35,439 nucleotides of DNA, from positions 1-35,439 of the forward strand of contig DUNZ01000014.1 in the NCBI GenBank assembly GCA_012839085.1, in the 5' to 3' direction. Source of the DNA: Clostridiales bacterium. GTDB taxonomy: Bacteria > Bacillota > Clostridia > Lachnospirales > Lachnospiraceae. Each line of letters opens with the position of its first letter. Position 1 is the first letter of the stretch. Under the pieces are notes generated by a model, which had not been told where the DNA came from, did no database searches, and saw only the letters and a program-made list of their open reading frames with translations. The position numbers and the translations under genes are program-made. Positions 8,934 to 18,890 of this stretch are shown here, in pieces.

Positions 8934-9815
8934 ATGCGAAGACAGTCCCATATCCAAATATCATCCTTAATTGCTTTTTTAAGTATATTAACTATTTTAA
9001 TACAATTTATATGTTATTATTTCTTTGCATCTTTTCTTCTGATTATAGGACTTTCCAGCTTAACAACCATCCTATGTTGTCACATCCTATTGGAAAAATC
9101 ACTTACATATGAATCCTGTTTTAATTATAGTATACTAAATCTCTTCGTAAGTATCATTATTACACTCCTATCCTTCTACGGAAAGGAGAACTCATTTATC
9201 CCTTATACCAATACACTTTGGACTATTGTAGCCATTAACTGGTTGATTCCTAACCTACATTGTTTCCTAAGAAGCATGTTAGAATATGGTACCCGCATAG
9301 AGAATTTTATTAAATATTATAGAAACAGTAGTGCTATATTTATCATATGTTACCTAATCCTACTCATCTATGGTAACTTTTTCAAAGGCTCTTTTCCATG
9401 GGCCTTCCAAGTTTCATTTGAAACGGCTAATTTTACACCCTTGCTATCTATATCGATTTTAATTGAAGACTTTTTGTATGGAGATATCTCACTAAAGGAA
9501 ATTATTGTTTATCTATGCAGCCGTATCCTTATATTTATTCCTTTTGGCTTTTATATTTCAATTCCACTTAGAAAAAAAGCTAAAATCTTAAGAACAATCA
9601 TCTTGCTACTATTACCTGCTTTGATCGAATTCCTTCAGTATTTTATTTATATTGAAAGATGCGATCTTGATGATGTGCTTTATGCTTTCATTGGTGGCCT
9701 ACTTGGTTCCCTACTATTTTTACTGACCAATCTTATTTATCGCTCATTTTCAGGTAGAGATTTTTTAATCAAAGAGAAGGGATATGGATTTTCCACAAGA
9801 TCATTATATTTTTAG
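8934..9815 (+). CDS. VanZ-like family membrane protein
   Basis: Multiple TM segments; C-terminal half NFTPLLSI...ILIFIPFGFYIS...LLPALIEFLQYFIYIERCDLDDVLYAFIGGLLGSLL matches the VanZ-like pattern. Confidence 0.8.
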   Translation: MRRQSHIQISSLIAFLSILTILIQFICYYFFASFLLIIGLSSLTTILCCHILLEKSLTYESCFNYSILNLFVSIIITLLSFYGKENSFIPYTNTLWTIVAINWLIPNLHCFLRSMLEYGTRIENFIKYYRNSSAIFIICYLILLIYGNFFKGSFPWAFQVSFETANFTPLLSISILIEDFLYGDISLKEIIVYLCSRILIFIPFGFYISIPLRKKAKILRTIILLLLPALIEFLQYFIYIERCDLDDVLYAFIGGLLGSLLFLLTNLIYRSFSGRDFLIKEKGYGFSTRSLYF

Positions 9816-9823
9816 ACATAGCT

Positions 9824-9868
9824 TATGTTGACCTGTTTTTCCAACAATCAGGTCAACATATTTTGTTT
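9824..9868. terminator. Intrinsic terminator after the VanZ-like gene
   Basis: TATGTTGACCTG (9824-9835) / CAGGTCAACATA (9849-9860), a perfect 12-bp stem followed by TTTTGTTT. Confidence 0.85.
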
Positions 9869-9887
9869 ACATGACCTTGCTATTTAT

Positions 9888-9940
9888 GTCACTCCAATTT
9901 GTCACTACTTTTTGTCACTACAATTATGTCACTCCAATTT
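9888..9940. repeat. Short degenerate tandem repeat (four ~13-nt units)
   Basis: GTCACTCCAATTT / GTCACTACTTTTT / GTCACTACAATTAT / GTCACTCCAATTT; GTCACT at 9888, 9901, 9914 and 9928. Confidence 0.8.
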
Positions 9941-12357
9941 TAATTCTCATAGTTGTTCCAGAATTCATTTAGATAGTCTTTTATATTAGTACGATTTACA
10001 ATATAATGGGGATACCATTCCCGAGGAAACAAATTATAGTATTGCGGTTTCGTAAACCTATCATCTAACAAGAGAATTGCTCCACGGTCCTCTTTGGTTC
10101 GGATAACTCTTCCAGCCGATTGGAGGACTTTATTCATGCCTTGATAAAGATATGCATAATGAAAACCATTCTTCCCCCGTTCATCAAAATATCCTCGGAA
10201 TAATTCCCTTTCATTACATACCATAGGTAGCCCAGTTCCTACTATGACTACTCCAATTAATCTGTCATTCCTTAAATCAATTCCTTCGCTAAATATTCCT
10301 CCCATAACACAGAAACCAACTTTACTTTTCTTTGGCTCATCCACAAAGGATTCTAAAAAACTCTCTCTTTCTTCTTCACTCATTCCACTACTTTGTACCA
10401 CCAGTCCTTCCAATTCATCCTGAGCCATATCCACAAGAGCCTGCAGCATCTGATAAGAAGGAAAAAAGACCAGATAATTACCAATACGGGCACTGGTAAA
10501 ATCTTTAATATAATTAAGGATTAATCGATATTCCTTCTTATTTCGTCTGGTATACTTGCTACTAACATCATTTCCAATAAGTATTAAGCGATTTTCTGGC
10601 GGAAAGGCAGATGGAGCATAAATGGCGTAATCTTCCTCTGTCCCACCCAATTGCTCCTTATAATACTGAATTGGGAGCAAGGTAGCTGAAAACAAGATGG
10701 TACTCCTAGCCCGTTCCATACAAATACGCAAGTTGCTAGAAGGATCCATACATTGAAGTTTAACGCGAAATTTATCCTGGTCATCATAATCCGTATAGAT
10801 GGTGTATTTTTCGTCTTGTATTTCATACATACTGATAAAATGACGTAGGTCCAAATAAAATCGCAACACTTCTTCTTTACCATCTTCTAATGTATTTTCC
10901 TGAAGAAAGAGCTCATATTCGGACATAAGCCTTAATAAATGCATATAAAAGTCGTCCAGATTTTCCAAAATCTCAAATTCATCGCATTCTCTCCGCAATT
11001 TTAATAAGTCTCGATTACACTGATCCAATTGTTTTACCAAGGCAGAGCTTTTTCCCTTAACTAAACTTTTTATTTCTAAAAAACTATCCTTATAAAGGAT
11101 GGCACTATACATTTCTCTTGCACGATCTACTAGGTTATGGGCTTCATCAATCAAAAAGATATAATCATTCTGCTTTTCATTAGAGAAAAACCTTCTTAAA
11201 TAAACATTGGGATCAAAAACATAGTTATAATCACAGACAATTGCGTCAGCCCATAAGGTAACATCCAGGCACATTTCAAAAGGACAGACAGAATGTTTTT
11301 CAGCGTATGCCATAATCAATTCTCTAGTTATCTCATTTTCATTGGTCAACAAATCAAACACTGCATCGTTTACCCTGTCAAAATGACCCTTTGCCCTAAC
11401 ACAAGACCCGGGATTACAATCTGGTTTATCAAGAATACAAATTTTTTCTTTCGCCGTTATGGTAACCACTTTAAAGGGTAATCCCCCTTTGATCAAAAGT
11501 CCGAAGGTATCCTCTGCAACGGTTCTTGTGATGGTTTTGGCAGTCAAATAAAATATTTTATCAGCCAAACCTTCACCCATGGCCTTTACGGAAGGAAAAA
11601 CAGTAGATATTGTTTTTCCTACTCCCGTAGGTGCTTCAATAAATAAATTTTTCTTCCTCAAAATTGTTTTATAGACCCCGGTAACCAGTTCTTTCTGGCC
11701 TTCTCGGTACTCAAAAGGAAAATCTGTTTCTTTGATAGACTGATTACGCTTTTCATTCCAACCGATCTGCCAAGCAGCCCATTTCCCATACTCCTTGATT
11801 AAATCGTGAAACCAATCAGACAAATCTTTATAATCAAAGTTCTCCTCGAAGTACTTTAAATTTTCTGTCTCTAGATTACAATAAGTCAAACGAATTCCAA
11901 TTCTGTCATAGTCATAATTACTAGCATAGATATAGGCATAGCACATAGCCTGTGCTCGGTGAACACCAATAGGGGAATCCAAATGAGAAAGTTCCATATA
12001 GACCCCCTTAATTTCATCTATGATAATGCTAGGGAGTTCTTCCCTTTCTTCATCGAATAGGAGCATAGAAAAGTCATCTTCATCCATAGGAGTGTTATGG
12101 ATGACCCCATCTGCCCTTCCTTCCACTGTTATCTCAAAGTTGATTCCGTCTCTTTCCATTGGCAAAGTGATACTAAGGGGTAACTCGGCAGTGTAATTGG
12201 AACCCATGCTCTTTTGTATCTTCCGATGAATCCTACTGCCAGCCTGCATAGCTTCACCGTCACTTCTGGTTCTGGTATTATTTAAATCTCCTGATTTTAA
12301 GATAAATTCAACCAGATTTCGGACAGATACTTTTATGTTATATGCCGCTCTCTCCAT
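9940..12357 (-). CDS. PD-(D/E)XK nuclease-XPD/DinG-like superfamily 2 helicase fusion
   Basis: N-terminus: GSRIHRKIQ, GRADGVI, IIIDEIKG, RAQAMCYAYIYA (RecB/Cas4-like nuclease motif order). Then FEYREGQ, EAPTGVGKTISTVFP (Walker A), four candidate Fe-S Cys (KICILDKPDC..NPGSC..CPFEMC), DEAH box (LIDEAHNLVDRA), VLQSAGRVIRTKEDRGAILLLDDRF. Start moved to the ATG at 12357 after AAGGAGGAAGTT. Confidence 0.88.
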   Translation of the reverse strand: MERAAYNIKVSVRNLVEFILKSGDLNNTRTRSDGEAMQAGSRIHRKIQKSMGSNYTAELPLSITLPMERDGINFEITVEGRADGVIHNTPMDEDDFSMLLFDEEREELPSIIIDEIKGVYMELSHLDSPIGVHRAQAMCYAYIYASNYDYDRIGIRLTYCNLETENLKYFEENFDYKDLSDWFHDLIKEYGKWAAWQIGWNEKRNQSIKETDFPFEYREGQKELVTGVYKTILRKKNLFIEAPTGVGKTISTVFPSVKAMGEGLADKIFYLTAKTITRTVAEDTFGLLIKGGLPFKVVTITAKEKICILDKPDCNPGSCVRAKGHFDRVNDAVFDLLTNENEITRELIMAYAEKHSVCPFEMCLDVTLWADAIVCDYNYVFDPNVYLRRFFSNEKQNDYIFLIDEAHNLVDRAREMYSAILYKDSFLEIKSLVKGKSSALVKQLDQCNRDLLKLRRECDEFEILENLDDFYMHLLRLMSEYELFLQENTLEDGKEEVLRFYLDLRHFISMYEIQDEKYTIYTDYDDQDKFRVKLQCMDPSSNLRICMERARSTILFSATLLPIQYYKEQLGGTEEDYAIYAPSAFPPENRLILIGNDVSSKYTRRNKKEYRLILNYIKDFTSARIGNYLVFFPSYQMLQALVDMAQDELEGLVVQSSGMSEEERESFLESFVDEPKKSKVGFCVMGGIFSEGIDLRNDRLIGVVIVGTGLPMVCNERELFRGYFDERGKNGFHYAYLYQGMNKVLQSAGRVIRTKEDRGAILLLDDRFTKPQYYNLFPREWYPHYIVNRTNIKDYLNEFWNNYEN

Positions 12358-12372
12358 AACTTCCTCCTTAAT

Positions 12373-12420
12373 ATCAAAAAACACATCCTAATACGAAATT
12401 ATATCATACTAAGATGTGTT
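12373..12420 (-). terminator. Terminator-like hairpin between the 126-aa ORF and the helicase
   Basis: AACACATC (12379-12387 region) / GATGTGTT (12413-12420); reverse strand reads AACACATC-loop-GATGTGTTTTTTG. The loop contains TATAAT. Confidence 0.5.
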
Positions 12421-12465
12421 ATTTAAGCAATATTTTTAATTTACAAAACAATTGTTCTCTAACTT

Positions 12466-12846
12466 TTAATCAAAATAATCCATATCATCATCTAATAGAC
12501 CGTATTCATAATTCTTGGTCCAATCCTTACCGGCTGGCCTTCTTTGCTTTACTACTGGCCTCTTGGGCCTTTCCATTTCTTCTTCATACATCTTTCTTTT
12601 CTTGACCTTCTTTTCCCGTTCAATTCTCTTTAGTGTCTCTAGTTTGTCTAGATGCTCTAATTCCATAGAGACCAAATCATCATAGGTTGCTTCATCCGAG
12701 CTGTAATTTTGCTTATTCCCTTGCATTCTGCTTGTCTCTTTCATATCCTTCTTAAAACTACCTTCTCTACCACCATTTTTTTCATAATTATTTGGTATAT
12801 TATTTTTCTCATTTAGTCTGGCTGTAGACACCAAATACCCCTCCAT
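12466..12846 (-). CDS. Hypothetical protein, highly charged, no recognised domain
   Basis: 126-aa ORF; SMELEHLDKLETLKRIEREKKVKKRKMYEEEMERPKRPVVKQRRPAGKDWTKNYEYGLLDDDMDYFD; start is uncertain. Confidence 0.6.
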   Translation of the reverse strand: MEGYLVSTARLNEKNNIPNNYEKNGGREGSFKKDMKETSRMQGNKQNYSSDEATYDDLVSMELEHLDKLETLKRIEREKKVKKRKMYEEEMERPKRPVVKQRRPAGKDWTKNYEYGLLDDDMDYFD

Positions 12847-12951
12847 TGTTACTAAAATATATAAGATTGATACGTTTTTATTTTATGATATTTTGCCATA
12901 AAGTCAATATGATTTTTTAACTTTTTTTATCAAATTAATCATAATTATACC

Positions 12952-12980
12952 TTGCTTTTTTCACCTCAATCTGGTACATT
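12952..12980 (+). promoter_or_regulatory. Candidate sigma-A promoter of the DUF1292 gene
   Basis: TTGCTT-N17-TACATT, upstream of a CCCCTA/TAGGGG hairpin (12992-13011) and an AGTGAGG RBS. Confidence 0.4.
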
Positions 12981-13037
12981 CTACTTATATTCCCCTAGAT
13001 ACTTATAGGGGTAAATTATAAAAAGTGAGGTAGTATT

Positions 13038-13394
13038 ATGAGCGAACACATTCACAACGAAGATTGCGGTTGCGGACATGATTATGAATATGATTCTATT
13101 ACATTATCATTGGATGACGGTACAGAGTTAAACTGCATTATATTAGATATTTTCTCTGTTCAAGGCAAGGATTATATTGCACTGGTTGCTGAAGATAGCG
13201 AAGACGAAGACGATAATGTATTTTTATATCGTTTTATCCAGGAAGAAGATGGAGAGCCGCAATTATTAAACATCGAAGACGATGATGAATTTGAAGCTGT
13301 TGCAGATGCTTTCGAAGAAATGTTGGATGAACAAGAATTTGATGAAATGTTCGATGATGAGGATTTCGATGATTTAGAAGACGACGAAGAATAA
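13038..13394 (+). CDS. DUF1292 domain-containing protein (YrzB-like), acidic tail
   Basis: ITLSLDDGTELNCIILDIFSVQGKDYIALVAEDSEDEDDNVFLYRFIQEEDGEPQLLNIEDDDEFEAVADAFEEM matches the DUF1292 core; strongly acidic C-terminus. Confidence 0.88.
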   Translation: MSEHIHNEDCGCGHDYEYDSITLSLDDGTELNCIILDIFSVQGKDYIALVAEDSEDEDDNVFLYRFIQEEDGEPQLLNIEDDDEFEAVADAFEEMLDEQEFDEMFDDEDFDDLEDDEE

Positions 13395-13480
13395 GTCACC
13401 GTACAATTACAAAAGATTAATATACATGGAATAACATATAGATAAAGTATAAATTAAATTACTTCTTATGTATATAAAAT

Positions 13481-13556
13481 AAAGCCGATCTTTCCATTAA
13501 CTCTACTCTTACTAGCCTTATAGTAAGCTAAAGATTAATGAAAAGATCGGTTTTTC
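13481..13556. terminator. Long-arm hairpin, likely bidirectional terminator between convergent genes
   Basis: CCGATCTTTCCATTAA pairs with TTAATGAAAAGATCGG followed by TTTTT; inner CTTACTA/TAGTAAG stem. Confidence 0.75.
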
Positions 13557-13570
13557 TCTGTGACCATAGA

Positions 13571-15412
13571 TTATCTTTCCCTTTGCTTGGATATAATCTC
13601 TTCTATAAACCTTGAACGTTGCATGACCTTATTATAGCGTTCTTTGGCATTCAAAATTACTAAATATTCTTTGGCTCTGGTCATAGCTACATAAAAAAGC
13701 CTTCGTTCTTCTTCAATATCCGCAGGTAAAACTGCCTTTTTATGAGGTGTAATTCCTTCACTAGCATCCATAATATATACTACTTTAAATTCAAGCCCCT
13801 TGGAACTATGCATTGTAGCTATGGTAATACTGTCATTGTCTTTGTTATCATTTTCAAATTGTTTCTTTAGCTCTTCTTTATACTCCTCCATATGAGCAAA
13901 CCAACTTTCATAATTTTGAAATGGCCTAGCATCTTCCTGTAGCTCATCTAGTAGATCAATTAAATCCTCTAGCTTAATTCTTCTTTGCTCTGCATATTCC
14001 CTAAGATAGTCCTCATATCCAATGCCTCTTCTTATATAATTGATGGCTGCAAAAGGAGTCATATCAGATAAAAGGGCAAGATCATACTCTAACTGATCAA
14101 TACGCTCTAACATCCAATACTTATCTTCATAATAATCCTTAACCCCATCCAAATCCACCTGAGGTGTATCAAAACAGTCCCTGCTGATATAGCGCTTAGG
14201 ACGATTGATGATTTGAAGGAAGAGTCTTCGATCACACTGTCCCATGGATATTTTTATATAAGAGATAATATCCAATGCAATCCAATGTTCATAAATATTG
14301 GGAAGTCCATCTCTAATTTTAAAGGAGATATTATATTCCATTAGTTTATGAACTAAGGCTCCAGAACCAGAGTTGGTACGAATAAGAATTGCCATATCAG
14401 ATAGTGGTATTCCTGCTTTGTTTTTCATCAAAATATCATTTACTAATCCCTGATTTTCCAAGGAAAGGGTCTCATATTGATGCAAGGTAACCTGAGGTCC
14501 CTTCTCTTTGACCGTATGTACTTTCTTGGGAAAGCGATTTTCATTATGCATAATCAGCATATTGGCTGCTTCAACAATATTGGCAGTCGATCTGTAATTA
14601 ACATTTAATAAAATCTGCTTACACTCCGGATAATCCTTAGGGAAATTTAGCATGATTTCTGGTTTTGCTCCACGAAAACGGTAGATAGACTGATCATCAT
14701 CTCCCACAACAAAAAGGTTGTTCCTGGGAGCCGCAAGCATACGAATGACCTCATATTGTACCATATTGATGTCTTGAAATTCATCAATTAATATATATTG
14801 GAATTTATCTTGCCAAAGTTTCAAAATATCTTTTCGCTGGGAAAGGAGCTGATGGCTTAAAACTAACATATCATCAAAGTCAATTAAATTTGATTTCCTT
14901 AAGCTTCGATCATAGTCTATATAAATTTTACGAAAGATTTCATCAGGACAAGCAGCCGAATAGTAATTGGAAATATTGATTCGATTTCCCTTGACCAAAC
15001 TAATCTCAGAAACCAAGTCTGAGATAAACTCTTTCTCGTCCTCATATTCTAAATGCATCCGATGAATAATCTCCCTTAGTAATTGGAGTTTTATTTCTTC
15101 CCGGACTATATTATTGGAATTTAAATGATAGGCAACTTTCAGAATTGTAAAAAACACAGCATGAAATGTACCAAAATTGACACGGGTATGGCTTAATTTC
15201 ATCATTTTTAGAAATCGTTCTTTCATCTCATTGGCTGCTGCCTTAGTAAAAGTGATTACTAGAATCTTATCCTCTGGGATATGATATTGTTCTATAAGAT
15301 GTCTGGTCCGCTCTGTGATAACCAGAGTTTTCCCTGATCCAGGACCGGCCAAAACAAGCATAGGGCCGTCCTTATGTAGGACAGCCTTATGTTGAGACTG
15401 ATTCATTTGCAT
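13571..15412 (-). CDS. UvrD/PcrA-like superfamily 1 ATP-dependent DNA helicase
   Basis: MNQSQHKAVLHKDGPMLVLAGPGSGKTLVITERT, ILIDEFQDINMVQYEVIR, VVGDDDQSIYRFRGAKPEI, ATMHSSKGLEFKVVYIMDASEG, RRLFYVAMTRAKEYLVI. Start moved to the ATG at 15412 after an AGGAG RBS. Confidence 0.93.
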   Translation of the reverse strand: MQMNQSQHKAVLHKDGPMLVLAGPGSGKTLVITERTRHLIEQYHIPEDKILVITFTKAAANEMKERFLKMMKLSHTRVNFGTFHAVFFTILKVAYHLNSNNIVREEIKLQLLREIIHRMHLEYEDEKEFISDLVSEISLVKGNRINISNYYSAACPDEIFRKIYIDYDRSLRKSNLIDFDDMLVLSHQLLSQRKDILKLWQDKFQYILIDEFQDINMVQYEVIRMLAAPRNNLFVVGDDDQSIYRFRGAKPEIMLNFPKDYPECKQILLNVNYRSTANIVEAANMLIMHNENRFPKKVHTVKEKGPQVTLHQYETLSLENQGLVNDILMKNKAGIPLSDMAILIRTNSGSGALVHKLMEYNISFKIRDGLPNIYEHWIALDIISYIKISMGQCDRRLFLQIINRPKRYISRDCFDTPQVDLDGVKDYYEDKYWMLERIDQLEYDLALLSDMTPFAAINYIRRGIGYEDYLREYAEQRRIKLEDLIDLLDELQEDARPFQNYESWFAHMEEYKEELKKQFENDNKDNDSITIATMHSSKGLEFKVVYIMDASEGITPHKKAVLPADIEEERRLFYVAMTRAKEYLVILNAKERYNKVMQRSRFIEEIISKQRER

Positions 15413-15438
15413 ATAATATTTACTCCTGACCAACAAAA

Positions 15439-16917
15439 TTACTGACTAAGCTTATCAATTGCAATGCGTATTCTATTCAAACTCTCTTCTTTGCCTAGAA
15501 TACTCATAATCTCATAAGCTCCTCCAGGTGTCGATTGCTTACCAGATACTGCTGTTCGAACCGGCCATAGACCTTGACCATTCTTAATTCCCTTTTCTTT
15601 GATATAAGACATCATGACTTCTTCAATTCCAGCTTCTGAATAATCATTCAGTGCCTCAAATCTTGGTAACAGTTCTGTTAAAACAGTAAGGGAACTTGCT
15701 GCATCGGTCTTCATCTTTTTATGGCTAAACATTGCAATATCATAATCTGGTAAGTCTTCAAAGAAATCAATCAAATCTTTAATATCAAGAAATGTTTCGA
15801 TTCTTGTTTTTATTAACTCTGCTATTCTTCTGGTGTTTAAATCTTTTTTAATCACTTCCTTAATATATGGAAGTGCCATCTGATAAAACTTCTCATCATC
15901 CATCTTCTTAAGATATTCACTATTCATCCAGCGTAATTTCACCATATCAAAAACAGCAGGCGCTTTATTAATATGTTTATAATCAAAGGCTTCAACTAAC
16001 TCATCTAAGGACATGATTTCCCTGTTATCTGACGGACTCCATCCCAGTAGTGCAACAAAATTAACAATGGCTTCTGAAACAAAACCTTGTTCAAGCAAAT
16101 CCTCGTAAGAGGAATGTCCACTACGTTTACTTAATTTTTTATGTTCTTCATTGGTAATCAAAGGACAATGAATATATACTGGCTCTTCCCAACCAAAGGC
16201 TTGATATAATCTAGTGTATTTGGGAGTCGAGGATAAATACTCGTTTCCTCTAACTACATGGGTGATTTTCATTAGATGGTCATCCACAACATTAGCAAAA
16301 TTATAGGTAGGATATCCATCGGATTTAATCAGAATCATATCATCCAATTCCTCATTATCCACTGCAATATCACCAAAAATAACGTCATGGAAGGTAGTAG
16401 TCCCCTCTGTAGGAATGTTCTGTCGAATTACATAAGGTACTCCCGCTGCTAATTTTTCTTCAACCTCTGCTTTCGACAAATGAAGGCAGTGTTTATCATA
16501 TTTTGTAAATTCTTTTACTTCAGAATCCTCGTCCTCTGATGGAGTAGCAAGCACATTTTTAATTGAATCTAATCTATCCTTTGAACAAAAGCAATAGTAA
16601 GCAGCACCTTTTTCTACTAGTTTTTTTGCATATTCCAAGTAGATTCCACTGGCTTGACGTTCACTTTGTACATAAGGTCCATAGCCCCCATCCTTGTCCG
16701 GTCCTTCATCATGAATAAGCCCTGTCCCCTGTAAAGTTCGATAAATAATTTCAACAGCACCCTCCACATATCGTTCCTGATCGGTATCCTCTATTCTTAA
16801 TATAAAGGAACCACCCTCATGCTTTGAGATTAAATATGCATATAGCGCGGTTCTTAAGTTACCAACATGCATCCTACCAGTAGGACTTGGTGCATATCTT
16901 GTTCTTACTTCGTTCAT
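15439..16917 (-). CDS. gltX: Glutamate--tRNA ligase
   Basis: [70 protein letters not shown]. Confidence 0.97.
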   Translation of the reverse strand: MNEVRTRYAPSPTGRMHVGNLRTALYAYLISKHEGGSFILRIEDTDQERYVEGAVEIIYRTLQGTGLIHDEGPDKDGGYGPYVQSERQASGIYLEYAKKLVEKGAAYYCFCSKDRLDSIKNVLATPSEDEDSEVKEFTKYDKHCLHLSKAEVEEKLAAGVPYVIRQNIPTEGTTTFHDVIFGDIAVDNEELDDMILIKSDGYPTYNFANVVDDHLMKITHVVRGNEYLSSTPKYTRLYQAFGWEEPVYIHCPLITNEEHKKLSKRSGHSSYEDLLEQGFVSEAIVNFVALLGWSPSDNREIMSLDELVEAFDYKHINKAPAVFDMVKLRWMNSEYLKKMDDEKFYQMALPYIKEVIKKDLNTRRIAELIKTRIETFLDIKDLIDFFEDLPDYDIAMFSHKKMKTDAASSLTVLTELLPRFEALNDYSEAGIEEVMMSYIKEKGIKNGQGLWPVRTAVSGKQSTPGGAYEIMSILGKEESLNRIRIAIDKLSQ

Positions 16918-16935
16918 CTTAAATATCCCTTCCTA

Positions 16936-17388
16936 TTAATTAATTTCATTTAGAATATTATAATACTTATTCATATCAAAATTCATATTAATTATATCCT
17001 GAAGCATGGTACTATTCAAGGTAATGTATAGGATTACAATTACCATAATTACAAAACTAATACCCATGATAATCAGCATTGCTCTTGCCCAATTCTTTTT
17101 ACTTTGTATTGTTTTATTATCAAAAGACCACACCAATAGTAAAGTTAAGGAAATAATCCATCCAACATATGGGATAAATACTGATAATAATACACTTCCG
17201 TAACTACCCAACCAATGTAATAGTGATATGGGCTTTTCATAACCTTCTGGTATGATCGCTGCCTTGGTTTCTTGCTCTGGCTTTATATAAAAGGTTGAGG
17301 AGATATCACCTCGATATGAACTCCCACAATATTCACAGAAATTTGCGTTCTCATTTTGCGTATGTCTTCCACATGTATTACATACCAT
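16936..17388 (-). CDS. Zinc-ribbon membrane protein (hypothetical)
   Basis: MVCNTCGRHTQNENANFCEYCGSSY (CxxC...CxxC) followed by two or more hydrophobic segments. Confidence 0.82.
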   Translation of the reverse strand: MVCNTCGRHTQNENANFCEYCGSSYRGDISSTFYIKPEQETKAAIIPEGYEKPISLLHWLGSYGSVLLSVFIPYVGWIISLTLLLVWSFDNKTIQSKKNWARAMLIIMGISFVIMVIVILYITLNSTMLQDIINMNFDMNKYYNILNEIN

Positions 17389-17477
17389 ATCATCACCTCT
17401 TCTCTTGTTTTTCCATTATACCACAGGATTGTTAAAAATCAATCTATGAAGATTGTTCCTGTGAAATTCATTGCTTA

Positions 17478-17512
17478 AAATAAAGAAGGGGTGTTTCTAC
17501 AACGACCCCTTC
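17478..17512 (-). terminator. Intrinsic terminator after the ABC permease
   Basis: GAAGGGGT (17485-17492) / ACCCCTTC (17505-17512), followed on the reverse strand by TTTATTTT. Confidence 0.75.
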
Positions 17513-17558
17513 ATCAATTTATTACTAGGCTTTTATGAAATAATTCTTATGTATACTA

Positions 17559-18890
17559 TTAACCTTCCGATTTCATAGCTTCAATGGTTCTGATCTTTGT
17601 AGCCCTTCTAGCAGGGAAATATCCCGATAATACACCTACAAGAACAGAAAGGCCAATTGCAGCAAATGGCAAATAGAATGGAATCACTGCAAAAGTAGTA
17701 TTGGTCATATCATACATATAATTCCCAGACATCAAAGCCTTAAATAGAGGCTGACCGTATTTATTAATCAACCAAGCAGCAATAAAACCAAGAATATTTC
17801 CTACGATTCCTCCGATGAATCCAATCATACCTGCTTCGAACAAAAACAACTTTCGAATGTCTTTAATTACGCAACCCAATACCTTCATGATACCGATTTC
17901 TTTTGTTCTCTCATAGATGGACATTACCATGGTATTGGCAATACTAATAGCGGATACTACCATGGCTACTGTACCCAAAGCCAATAGTACCATCTGCAGA
18001 GTATTGGAAGCCTCAATCATAGGACTTAAATATTGCATATCACTCTCGGTCTGAAAGCCCATTTCCTTGATTTTATCTTGTACATCCTCAACATTATCAA
18101 TATTATCAACATTTAACCGAATTTCAGTATAATCATCAAGGGTTTTGATGGCTCTTTTACGATCTTCGAGATTTAAAGTATTACAATACTTCAGATAAAT
18201 CTCCTTAAAGTATTCTAAATCCATGTAGGTATTCCAATCGTATATGCCATTGGTTTCTTCCATTTTAGCAATGTTTTTTAATGGTACGCTAAATTCTTTT
18301 TTTCTCTCATTGGTAGGATAATCCTGAAACTTTAATATAATTTTACTTTTCTCCAAATCCACATCCACGGGAGTCCAATTCCATCCTCTAGAACCGGTAT
18401 CATAAAATTCAACCGCATTAGCTCCAAAAACAATTCCGGAATTGTCCTCTTGGTTAGGATATTCTCCCATGGTTAATCCAGGAAAATCAAAATCATCAAA
18501 GGCTTCACTATCCATGGCCGTAATATAGGCCCATCCCTCATATTTTCCCGTAAGGAGTCTAACACTCTTGTTAAGCACAGGTGTAACAGCCCTTACGTGT
18601 TCAATCTCTTTTAATCGCTTAACAAGATCATCATTTAATTCTTGTTCGACTGAACCAGAATAATTTCCATCTTCGTCATAGATATAGCCTCGATCACGTA
18701 CCGTTATAATGGTAAGACTCCCCAGCTCCTTGATCTGTTTATCAAAGTTTTGCTGCATTCCTTGACCAATGGATACCATGATTATGATGGACAGGGATCC
18801 GATTACGACACCTAGCACTGTAAGTATGGTTCTTGTCTTTCTTCTGGCTAGGTTCCGCAATCCCATCTTGATTAAATCTCTAATCCTCAT
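17559..18890 (-). CDS. ABC transporter permease, FtsX/MacB family
   Basis: MRIRDLIKMGLRNLARRKTRTILTVLGVVIGSLSIIIMVSIGQG; ISIANTMVMSIYERTKEIGIMKVLGC; C-terminal GVLSGYFPARRATKIRTIEAMKSE. Start moved to the ATG at 18890. Confidence 0.93.
   Translation of the reverse strand: MRIRDLIKMGLRNLARRKTRTILTVLGVVIGSLSIIIMVSIGQGMQQNFDKQIKELGSLTIITVRDRGYIYDEDGNYSGSVEQELNDDLVKRLKEIEHVRAVTPVLNKSVRLLTGKYEGWAYITAMDSEAFDDFDFPGLTMGEYPNQEDNSGIVFGANAVEFYDTGSRGWNWTPVDVDLEKSKIILKFQDYPTNERKKEFSVPLKNIAKMEETNGIYDWNTYMDLEYFKEIYLKYCNTLNLEDRKRAIKTLDDYTEIRLNVDNIDNVEDVQDKIKEMGFQTESDMQYLSPMIEASNTLQMVLLALGTVAMVVSAISIANTMVMSIYERTKEIGIMKVLGCVIKDIRKLFLFEAGMIGFIGGIVGNILGFIAAWLINKYGQPLFKALMSGNYMYDMTNTTFAVIPFYLPFAAIGLSVLVGVLSGYFPARRATKIRTIEAMKSEG

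Noticed and set aside
13172-13399. 75-aa Ser-rich minus-strand ORF
   Set aside because: Ser-rich composition arises from antisense reading of Asp/Glu codons in the DUF1292 tail.
9940-15412. Defence island built from the two helicases
   Set aside because: The neighbours are housekeeping genes (gltX, DUF1292), the UvrD-like protein looks standard, and no other defence genes are present.
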